A DNA stretch of 64,000 bases, taken from assembly GCF_010015445.1 (NCBI RefSeq), contig NC_053118.1, positions 17,713,437-17,777,436 on the forward strand, read 5' to 3'. Position numbers and translations under genes: made by a program. Positions 23,721 to 33,459 of this stretch are shown here, piece by piece. The notes beneath the pieces are model-generated. The model ran no database searches. It saw only the letters and a list, made by a program, of their open reading frames with translations, and had not been told where the DNA came from. The number at the start of each line of letters is the position of its first letter. The stretch's first letter is position 1. This DNA is from Perca fluviatilis (Eukaryota > Chordata > Actinopteri > Perciformes > Percidae).

Positions 23721-25744
23721 ATGCAACGAGGGACGTTGCCTGCCAGACCGACCCACCGAGACATGCTGGTACACAATTGTCTTTGCAGACTCTTAGGCCT
23801 CACTACAGAACTACAGGTTTGTAGCCTGACATATTGCCATCATTTTTGATAAAGTTTAACTTGAGCAGTTAGCCTGAAGTAGCTACGCGCTAATGTAACA
23901 TTGCTATGTGTATTGTGTCTAGTTTCATAAATAAAAAAAAATACCAATCTGTTACAGATGTCCAGGCTAATGTGTCTTGCAAAGACTCTGGTGTTGGCAC
24001 ATCCACAACAATAAAGAGACCGTCGAAGAGACCTCGTTTGGCCATTGAGGAGGAGGAGAAAGAGGAAGATTTATTTGAGGGCATCTATCCAATAGTGGAT
24101 TCAGAAAAGCTGGATCCAGCCGGTGACCCTGCAGAGTCGGTCACAGCTTTAACAGAGTCTACAGACATGCCGTGAGTTACTCAAATATCCAAATATAAGT
24201 GTGTGTGTAATAGTTGCCAGTTTATTATCTGGAACAAATTCAGTCTAATTCAGCAGTCCTGCAATTAAAAACTATTGGAGGTTATAATGTTCAGTTATTG
24301 TTGAAACTTTATTTTAGGTGTTGATTCAACTTTACGATCACATTGAAGGATGAAGTATGTGGTGCTGCTGAATTGTACTGTATTACACTGATTGAGGTGT
24401 TTCTGTTATTTTGTCCACTCCATTAATATCAATAAGAGCTGGCTAAATAACAAACACCTCTCTGTATAATGCAATATGGTTCAAGATCTCCAAAAACTAC
24501 CAATATTACCTTAATGGTAAGATTTAGCTAGGTGTGTGTGTATAGATGGATAGATAGATAATGTAGATAGATGGATGGATTGCCGTAGAGAGCCTAAGTC
24601 ATGTCATAGCTCATAACATGTTGCTCTATTTTTTTCCATTACAGTGGTGAAGCAGCCAGTCCCACCCATAAGATCAAGAAATACATAGTGTACGAGACTT
24701 GCATTATGGAGCTGTTTGAGGTGTGTCCTGTGTGCCAGCGGGCATGTGATGTTCGAACCCGAAGGATTGGTACATTCCTATCAGTGGAACAGCTGTGCCC
24801 CCATTGTCAGTACTCCCGACACTGGAATAGCCAAACTTGAAAAGGTGAATGAAGAACACTCCTGAGTCGTTGAATATAGCATGTAATGTTGTTGAATCCG
24901 TGGCAGCTGATTCGGATGAAATTATAGGAAATTCTACTGCATAAACCTTTTTTTGTAATTTTTTTTTTTTAATCAATCCTCAGATCTTCAAAGCAATGCA
25001 AATGCAGATTTTCCAGTATGATACCTTTTGTCGGCATGCAAAAATGTTCATCGAGCCAGCTGTTGTGAACAAGTGGAAAACGTCACAGGATGTGATTCTA
25101 CAGCGGCTCAGTGAAGAGGACAAAGTGATAGTTGGTGGTGACATGAAGGCTGTGTCACCAGGTACTTCCATAGTAATGAGATTGTGAAGTTTGGACAGGT
25201 TTTTGATTCTGTATCAAGGATGCCATTAAAAACAAATGCCACACACTACAATCAATAAGTAGCATAATAACCATACAATGAGTAATGCAAAGATTGTAAC
25301 AATGCATTCACAGGGCACTCTGCTAAGTTTGGTAACTACACTATGATGGACCTCAAGACCAACACTGTCGTTGATATCCAGTTGGTTCAGGTGAGTAGGA
25401 TGAAAATCAATTTTAACAAGCGTAAGGGTTAAAATTGGTGCCATTATTAGGAATTAATGGACAACGTGGAGGCCAGAACCGTCTGACGCGCAGTGGACGG
25501 TTGCCTCTGCCAGATAGAATATTTTTCTTTTAATGTAGTGCATTAATTAGGAACAGTAAACAGACAGTTTCAACGGAACTACTTAGTAAGTGTCCTATAT
25601 CACTTTTTATACCGTGGTCTGGGTGAATACTCAATTCTGACTGGCTGCAGGGTGTCCATAAAAAAAGTGTCGGGTGTAAACCCTTACGTAATAGACACCC
25701 TGCATCCAATCAAAATTCGAGAATTCAACCAGATCATGGTATAC

Positions 25745-25787
<43 letters not shown>

Positions 25788-27529
25788 TTTATTTATTTTT
25801 TTGGAAAGAGCAATGGGGTAGGTGGAGGCTACAACATGGAAAAAGAAGGTCTGAAGAGGAGCCTGACATTGTTGGAGGCACGTGGTGTGACTCTGGATTG
25901 CATTGTCACCAACCGCAACCGTCATCCACAAATACAGAAATTCCTGAGGGAAAGCAACATCACCCATTTTTATAACGTCTCGCACATCGAGAAAGGTATA
26001 TTCCCTTATGTTCATGTGCAAATGAGAGGGGAAACGCACAAAAGCATGTGTTGACTGTATGGGTGAGCAGTGTTACCTGTCTAATACACACACAGCTGTT
26101 GTTAAATCCAATGCATTGGGCACATATGCACAATATTCTTTATGATTGCACATATTGTATGAGTAACATGGGAAGCATGTTGCATACTTACAGTTGCAGT
26201 GTGAGACATGTAGACATTGTATGTAAACATAAACGACTAATTAACACATTGATTTTGATATGCGGCACTGCAACAAATCCCTCAGCTTGAAGTCCTACTT
26301 TTGGTTAATTTATTAAAAGTAAATGTATTTAATCTGCATTTATAGACATTTCAAAACAACTGGAGGCATTCGCCAAGATGAAGGATGGTGAAAAACTAAT
26401 GAAGTGGATGCAGAGTATCCAAAACCACATATACTGGACTGCAGCATCATCGACCACTGGACCTGAGAGAGTGGCGAAATGGACCTCCATCCTGAACCAC
26501 GTGCTGGATATCCACACACATGAGGACCCGGTTTTCCCCAGGTGCCTCCATCCCCAGCGCCAAACCAGGGACAAAAAGAAATGGATGGAAGCAGGTGTGT
26601 TGGTCATATACAGACCAAAACTTTATCACAACTCTTCTTTTAATTACTAATAACAAATATTCTATAAAAGATTTGTAATTTTGCCTACTCATTTAATTCA
26701 TAAAATAATATGTAAAAAATCATGTAAAATAAACATTGTTTTCCTCCTTTTTTAGGAACTCCTGCCTTCTACAAGCTAGAGAAGGTGATGACAAATAAGA
26801 GGATCTTGAAGGATGTCTCCCACCCCCAGACTTCATCTTTGGAGGATTTCCATCGGGCCATTCAACGTTTTGCTCCTAAAAGCATTGAGTTTCCATTTCT
26901 TGGATTGCTGTGCAGGTATATTAAACTTGAGTTACTCAGAACTTGTGAAAATGTATGCAGTCCCTGCCATATTATTTACATTTTAGATTTTCTCTTTACT
27001 GCATTTCAAGACTCTACCTGGCTGGCCTTTATTACAATGAAAATGCTGACCAGATGGCAGAATGCAGTGCAAAACCAGTGAAGACAAAGCCAACGTTCCG
27101 TAAGTGTTCCATTTATTATCACGTTATTTTTCACCCAAAAACCTATGTAATGTACATGTTGTATTTACTATTTCACTTTAGTTTTGTGACACTTTTAACA
27201 CACAATAGAAACAGAAAAAATAAACAAATAAACCTGAGAGAAAATATAAATTCTTTAAAAGTGTAACGTCATGAGAAAATTTAAACAACCCTTTTCAGTC
27301 CTTGTTTTGTGACCCACCTAAAAAAATAAAGTACATAAACCCAATCTTTGTGTTTGTGGAATATTGCACAGGATATGTGGATGACTTGATGGACCTCATC
27401 TTTGAGAAAGTCTTTGTGGACCCGTCACCTTACCTGGATGAGGTTTTGAAGATTTCCATCCCAGAGGACCTGTGTGCACAAAATGATCCGCCAGATACGG
27501 AGGTCATCGTCAGTTTCCATGTTCAATGA
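23721..27529 (+). pseudogene. Multi-exon transposase-like gene of a teleost-expanded family, likely broken
   Basis: Proposed exons: 23958-24171, 24645-24844, 24984-25161, 25314-25390, 25809-25995, 26346-26594, 26756-26915, 27011-27099 and 27372-27529, all with GT-AG borders; a first exon may start at ATG 23721 (LPARPTHRDM), but its phase does not join cleanly. The protein has an acidic, basic-patch N-terminus (KRPSKRPRL), a two-CxxC zinc finger (CPVCQRACDV, then LCPHCQY), then a DDE-like core: VIVGGDMK, HSAKFGNYTMMDLKTNTVVD, GVTLDCIVTN, FYNVSHIEK and HIYWTAASSTTGPERVAKW. I know this as an uncharacterised family with many copies in fish genomes; the D / D.H / W-H-IEK pattern suggests a captured DNA transposase. 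Damage: after HWNSQ the frame runs into TGA at 24838-24840, while LEKIFKAMQ resumes one base out of phase, so a short deletion is likely. VTN and SHIEK replace what I recall as VTD and WHIEK. Confidence 0.7.
25754..25783. repeat. (TA)n run
   Basis: About 15 TA units, 25 bp upstream of the acceptor of the exon at 25809, inside the intron of the transposase-like gene. Confidence 0.9.
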
Positions 27530-28420
27530 AGCGGCAGTCTGACCCATACTGAGCTGCTTTGGGATCAGAAACTCCCTGTGGATATGAAGAACCAGGCTGG
27601 ACAATATATTCAGTGATGTAAACATCTATCTATAGGTTCAGTGAATCCTTGAGACTCCCCTTTTCTATTTTTTTTTTTATGCATGAGTTATCATGTTATT
27701 ATCATGTTGTGACAAAACAGTACAACACTGCATAGTGCAACTACTGATGAATGTGATAACACTACATACTTTGCATTGTCTGTAAAATGCCTCATGTGAG
27801 TTCATGTTAAATATGCAGATTATGTGAGTTCATGTTTAATGTTAAACAAAATGCTCTAAAACACATATGTTCTGAATTCGGGATATTATTCAACTATAAC
27901 TTGGGGAAGTTAATTGTGTTGTGACCATTGTAATTTAAAGCCCACCGAAGTAATGTAAAGCAGGACAGCATACAATCATACATTTTATTTTCATGAACAA
28001 CATTGGTTGTAATACAGTTTGATTACACTATACTATTTTTTAAATAATAAAAACATTCTGTATATTGGGCTTTAATAAGGGGATTTAAGGCAAAACTATT
28101 GGTTGGTTTTGCAATACTCATGTAATCATGCAGCTGTTATACATCGAGGCACAGTGAAAAGCTCATTTTGCTCTACCTTTTAAACTAATACTTACCAGCC
28201 AGGTTCCTTTTAATGTACCATTTACTGAATTGCAGATCTATAATCACACATTGGGCTAATGTGGATGTCTTAATTTACGGTTACGTGACGTTAGGTAATC
28301 TTGTCAGGATTGTTTTGCTCTCACTGCCACGAGGTTGCCTGCCAGCTTTGTGTCTGTTTTTCTTTACTGTCTATGGTTTTTTTTCTGGCCTGGTGTTCCT
28401 TCCTGGCGCTTACAGTTCCA
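27530..28420. other. Spacer between the transposase-like copy and stmn1
   Basis: AT-rich. It contains several poly(A)-signal-like words (such as AATAAA near 28046) that could end the upstream transcript. The open frame at 28213-28473 overlaps the stmn1 promoter and has no domain. Confidence 0.5.
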
Positions 28421-28424
28421 ACGA

Positions 28425-28510
28425 CTTCTGTGATTGGTGGATTTGGGCCAATGAATGCAAAGAGCTCTGGTGACGGTTGGGGTTAGGAGGTTTTTGCGCG
28501 AAGGTGCAGA
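28425..28510 (+). promoter_or_regulatory. stmn1 core promoter with CCAAT boxes and an E2F-like site
   Basis: GATTGGTGG (an inverted CCAAT box, about 28431) and GGGCCAATG (about 28446) are followed by TTTTTGCGCGAAGG at 28491-28504, which fits an E2F site (TTTSSCGC with a partly palindromic right half). This layout is typical of cell-cycle genes, and mammalian STMN1 is known to respond to E2F. No TATA box is seen. Confidence 0.55.
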
Positions 28511-28578
28511 TGTTGGCGGTCTGAACAGAGAAGAAGTCAAGAAGAAGGTCTGCTCTTCAACCTGAGAGGCACTAGACG
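28511..28578 (+). other. stmn1: stmn1 exon 1 (5' UTR), start approximate
   Basis: GGCACTAGACG|GTGAGA forms a donor at 28578/28579 directly downstream of the promoter motifs. The start is inferred from motif spacing. The exon carries no ATG in frame with stathmin and would be joined to 29634. Confidence 0.5.
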
Positions 28579-28739
28579 GTGAGAACAATGCGAATGTTTA
28601 ACAAGGCTTTCAGACCATTCAAAGAAAGAGTTAAAGGTCAATTTGGACACTGTTATCAGCATTATGAAGTCTGAAGGTATTTTCTTTTTACAATTTCAAA
28701 GGTAGTAATTAGCGGACTTTTTTTTGCAATGGCCGGTGT

Positions 28740-28990
28740 GCAGTAACGTTAAATCAAACGTTAATGTCAAATTCAAAAGGATTTTAAAATGAATTCAAAC
28801 GCTGTAACGTTACCAGAGGGATAATTTGTTCCAACTTCTTACCATACACTAACGTTATAAGCCGATTAATTAATGTACAATAACGTTACACTAAGTTTGG
28901 CTGACTGTGTAACGTTATATCTGTTTTGAGTCGACATTATCATGTAATTATATAAGTTTAGCTAGTTAGCTAGCTAACTTTATTGGTCTA
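28740..28990. repeat. AACGTTA and TAGCTAGC word cluster in stmn1 intron 1
   Basis: Repeated AACGTTA/TAACGTTA words (28745-28920) and TAGTTAGCTAGCTAAC near 28965. This is the same pair of palindromic words as in serinc2 intron 1. Confidence 0.8.
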
Positions 28991-29664
28991 GTCAGTAACT
29001 GATTTTTTCCTCCTCTTTATCGTCACTATAATATGTTATTACTTAGTGGCTTTGATCGCCTTAGTATTTTAAGTGTGTATGTTTAATAAGATAATGCACA
29101 GCATTTATATTGCCCCGCCCCCGCCATTTTTATAAAAACATGTTGCAGAAATGTATGTGTGCACTCTCCAGCAGTGGGCCCCACAATCATCAGTTTTTAC
29201 CCCACATGTGATTAACTCACATCATGGTCTTGCCATGCTGGAGACCCTTCCACTGTGTGACTATCACTTGCTAATATTGTACTTAAAGTTTAAACATCAG
29301 TGAGGTGGAGAACTTCTTCTGCCTGACAAGTCATGTCATGCAACTGGTAACCTGACAGATTATAAAACGATATTCAATTCAATTTTATTTATAGTATCAA
29401 ATTGAAATCACTGAGAGAAGATGACTAATTGCATCCATGTGTCACCAAATTAAACAACATAAGTATGCCAGAAACAATGTGTGTTTTGGTACTATCAGCC
29501 AAAGCAGCAGGGAAACTGTTTTTATAAAAAAAAAGGCAGTGAATTTAACCAAAAGTGAAATTAAAGCTGAGCCAGTTGAATAATTAGACACGTAATGCTT
29601 GATAATAATCTTGTTATTCATGTTTTCTTCTAGTTGTATCAAAGAAGCAAGAATTTCTGCTGAA

Positions 29665-32600
29665 ATGGAAATCTGTGGAGGTAAGTGTAAACTATGCAAA
29701 TTGTTATGTAGATGAGTGTCCTTGGTATTAGGGCTGCACAATTAATCAAATTTTAATCACGATCACGATTTTGGCTTCCCACGATCAAATTTGCGTGATC
29801 GAGCGATATTTAAAATGCGTCATTCCCTTCATAGAACAGTTTTTGCAAAGCCAATCTAGCGCTCCATAAACCACTGTCTGATCACATGTCTCCATGAGCC
29901 AATCAGAGCTGTTCCCTGCCTGCTCCGCGCAACTTAGTTTCTAGATGTAGACAATCACAGAGGACAGAGTAACGTGAGGAAAATTCCACAACAGGTAGCA
30001 GTCGGTCATCATAAACTGGTCACAATGTTTACCAGTTTACCAGTAAACGCAACGTTTTGTCCCATCTGTGTTGTTTTTCAGACAACAGCAGTGACCAGTG
30101 CTAGTTTGTGTCTTTTAGCTCATAGCTTTAGCAGCAGACTGTTGGACGTCCCGCTGTTGGAATCCTACAGTGAAATACAGACACACTACACTGTTTAGCA
30201 GTCAGCATTTTAGCCGTGCTTAATCCAGTTACTACTGTCGCTAACGGTAGGCTAACGTTAGCTGCTGTGTAACGTGTTATAAGTGTTTACTAGCGTGACA
30301 TTCAGCGATGTTTATGTTGCCTCTAACGTGGGTTTTGGAGCATCAGAGCGCAACGCAGACATGTAAGTGGCAGTGTATGAGCCACAGAAATCCGCGTAGC
30401 CATTTCGTCTGGTAGATACCAGGCACCACATGCGCCGTTAACGTGAACAGAAAATTGCGTTGCCTGTATCTTTCACGGCAAACATGCATGTGTGGAAAGC
30501 GGTCGCACAACAGCTGAAATGGCATACTCCTTCACAGTATCCTTCAATAAAGGAGGAATGTAGCACAATATGGATGTATTAGTAGGAATGTAGCACAATA
30601 TGGATGTAAAAGCAGTTATAATTATATAATTATGTGACAATAAAATTAGTTTTGGCTAAAATCAACAAATAATCGTGATAATTAATCGTGATCTCAATAT
30701 TGATCAAAATAATCGTGATTATCATTTGGGCCATAATCGTGCAGCCCTACTTGGTATGCAATAGTACATTAAAAAAAGGTAAATTAAAAACCTTTTTACA
30801 CCTTAATTTTAATGTAAGACTGAAGACTAAAACAAAAAATGTTAGTATAACCGCTAAACCAAGAAAGCTTCTCACCAGAAGTCAACTACAGTCATGGAGA
30901 GGGTCACAGTAGCTTAAAGGTCCCATGACATGGTGCTCTTTGGATGCTTTTCTATAGACCTTAGTGGTCCCCTAATACTGTATCTGAAGTCTCTTTCCCG
31001 AAATTCAGCCTTGGTGCAGAATTACAGCCACTAGAGCCAGTCCCACAATGAGCTTTCCTTAGTATGTGCCATTTCTGTGTCTGTAGCTATTGAGGAGGAG
31101 AGAGGGAGGGGCAAGGTGGAGGGTGGGGGTGTGGCCTTGACCAACTGCCACTTTGCTCATTTGAAAGCCATGATGTCTCTCTCTCATGGGTGGGCCAAAT
31201 TCTCAGAGAAAGGGGAGGTAACCTTGCTTGTTATGCTTGTTATGACCTCAAAAGGAGCAAGATTCCAGAACGGCTCATCTGAGCTTTCATTTTCTCAAAG
31301 GCAGAGCAGGATACCCAGGGCTCGGTTTACACCTATCACCATTTCAAGCCAATTGGGGACCTTAGGCAGGCTGGGGGAATGCATATTAATGTTAAAAAAC
31401 CTCATAAAGTGACATTTTCATGCCATGGGACCTTTAATTGAAGGAGTGAATGTAGATATAACATAACGTTTCCTCTTAGTAACATTTGCTAAGGTAAGTT
31501 ACCTTTTGTCAGTCTTGTTTCTATATAGTTTGAGTGCAATTTTATCTGCAGTTGATTTTGACCAATGAGGTCGAGGAAGTGCTCGAAACTTCGCAAAAAT
31601 AGAGCCAGGGCGAGCAGTTTTTTTAAACAAGCAACACGCTGCTTAGCCTGTTCGCTAACGCACGGAGCAGGCTAGGACATCCTTATTGAGAAACACAATC
31701 TGACATTCGCTCCTGCAGTTAGGAAGATGTGCAAAACACCGCTACTACAATACAGTACATAAAAACAGTCTTTGTTTTGCCACATCTTGTTTTGATTTCC
31801 CCCTCATTGGAAACGCAGAATGCTGCCACACAGCTGGGATTATTGTTCTCCTCTGACCTCTCCGACAAAGCAGTGACCCCTAAAAAGGCAGAAGGAGGCT
31901 GGCTCGGCCTCCTTTAATTACCCTCCGTCAGACAATGAATCTCAATGGAAGCATTATCTATGGATGGAAGTGAAGTATAGTAGATCAATTGGTTGATCCA
32001 AAGAATTACTTGACAAAGTTATCTGTTAATTGTTTGTTATTCATTAACTAAAACTATCTGAAATTGGTAGGGCTGGGTATGAATTTGATACTTTTCATCG
32101 ACCAAATTACCTCCTTAGTATTAAGTATCAAAAAATGGCTTGTCATTCAATACCTCATCTCATCAGCGTCCGTGAGCCAAAAAGCATGCAGCATGCTTCT
32201 TACCAAGATTTAATAATGCTGCTGATTGGCTGTCTAACGTTACACGTTGTAGAGGCACGCAGGAAAAAAGCTCTACGTTACGCACAGAGGCGGGGATCAC
32301 GTAGTAGGACCGGAAAAAAAATAAAAAGATTATTGCTGTAATGTGTAATGTTGTAATTTATTTTTGTTGAAATAGATTTTTACAAAATTGATATGGAAAA
32401 AAGTTATCGTCCAGGAACTGGTATCGAAGTTGCGGTATTGGTACTGGTATCGATATGTTTTGAACAATACCCAACCCTACATATTGGTATTGAACTAAAA
32501 TATTGCTGTGTTGTGACCATGACCTCTGACCTCACATCATCACACATCTGCAGACATCCAAGTGAAGGAGCTGAACAAGCGTACTTCTGGTCAAGCATTT

Positions 32601-33216
32601 GAGGTCATCCTGAGCCCCTCAACCCCAGATGCCAAGAGTGAATTTCCGTTAACCCCGCTCAAGAAAAAGGAAACATCACTGGATGAGATTAAAAGGAAAC
32701 TGGAAGCGGCAGAAGAGAGACGCAAGGTATTGTCAGAAATAACATATTACTAACACAAGTGAGCAAACTACCACTGTGAATACCACTGACTCAGCTGTAA
32801 AGCCTTGCACATGAGTTTAGGATTCAGGTTTTTTTTACTGCAAATGTTCTCTTTTGTCGTTATGTCAGAGCTACGAGGCTGAGGTGCTGAAACACTTGGC
32901 TGAGAAACGAGAGCACGAGAAGGAAGTCATCCAGAAGGCCATAGAAGAAGAATGCAACTTTAGCAAGCTGGCGAAAGAGAAACTCAATCAAAAGATGGAG
33001 GCAAACAAAGAGAACCGCACTGCAAGGATGGCAGCTCTCAATGAGAAATTCAAGGAGAAGGTAAGCTCCTAACTGCACATGGAACTATATCATGTTTAAT
33101 GTTAAAATGATGAAAACTACAGTGTTGTGATGCTTCTGCTTTTAAACACTTAACAGGACAAGAAGCTTGAGGAAGTGAGGAAGAACAAGGAGACAATGAA
33201 AGAAGTGGAGAATTAA
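29665..33216 (+). CDS. stmn1: Stathmin 1 (oncoprotein 18)
   Basis: Coding exons: 29665-29680 (in an exon opening at 29634), 32554-32726, 32869-33060 and 33157-33216. They total 441 nt, or 146 codons plus stop, against 149 residues in human. All borders are GT-AG and the phases match. The protein starts MEICGDIQVKEL, where the usual form is MASSDIQVKEL. Then come [23 protein letters not shown] and the long helix [18 protein letters not shown] tubulin-binding region with KREHEKEV and KMEANKENR. Stathmin binds two tubulin dimers, blocks microtubule growth and is switched off by phosphorylation. Sites equal to Ser16, Ser25 and Ser63 are kept (RTSG, LSPS, RKSY); the Ser38 site is Thr followed by Pro. 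The N-terminal five residues rest on one 16-nt exon piece, so another start is possible. The promoter suggests cell-cycle control. Confidence 0.93.
29729..30749. mobile_element. Non-autonomous hAT element with exact 8-bp TSD, in stmn1 intron 2
   Basis: The left end is TAGGGCTGCACAATTAATC and the right end reads TAGGGCTGCACGATTAT in reverse complement. CTTGGTAT occurs directly before (29721-29728) and after (30750-30757). It is 1,021 bp with no transposase. The inside shares a core (about 30040-30260) with the elements at 7693 and 63340. A near-exact 31-bp tandem duplication containing GGAATGTAGCACAATATGGA lies at about 30553-30608. Confidence 0.95.
30914..31437. mobile_element. TTAA-bounded MITE in stmn1 intron 2
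   Basis: It starts TTAAAGGTCCCATGACATGG and ends CCATGGGACCTTTAA, which are inverted repeats with TTAA at both edges. That is the target of piggyBac- and Kolobok-type elements. It is 524 bp. The open frame at 31077-31412 lies wholly inside and is not a gene. This family is abundant in fish. Confidence 0.85.
32068..32479. mobile_element. hAT-like MITE in stmn1 intron 2
   Basis: Left end TAGGGCTGGGTATGAATTTG; right end TACCCAACCCTA. It is 412 bp and its inside has GGTATCGA and GGTACTGGTATCG words. The flanking 8-mers GAAATTGG and CATATTGG agree at 6 of 8 positions, so the duplication is worn. It ends 74 bp before stathmin coding exon 32554. Confidence 0.8.
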
Positions 33217-33305
33217 TTTGTTCATGATCTGGAAAGATAAGCTTTATTTTTTAAACTGGCATTTTCATGGTATTGTTTGTTGTGTTCGTTCTGATTGTGC
33301 TGTTA

Positions 33306-33311
33306 AATAAA
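33306..33311 (+). terminator. stmn1 poly(A) signal
   Basis: AATAAA 90 bp after the stmn1 stop. Another AATAAA lies near 33456, so the 3' UTR may have two ends. Confidence 0.6.
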
Positions 33312-33459
33312 AAGTTGGTTACACAATGTTAGATTGGGTGTGGATATAGTACAGTCTGATTTCTCTTCGCTTGTCTTGTAGATTTCTTATCGGCAGCTGA
33401 TTAGACTAGTTTTTTGGTACAAGCTATATTTTTTCATTAAGAGGCATTCTGTTGTAATA

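Noticed and set aside
31077..31412. Plus-strand open frame of 111 codons
   Set aside because: It lies wholly inside a TTAA-bounded MITE.
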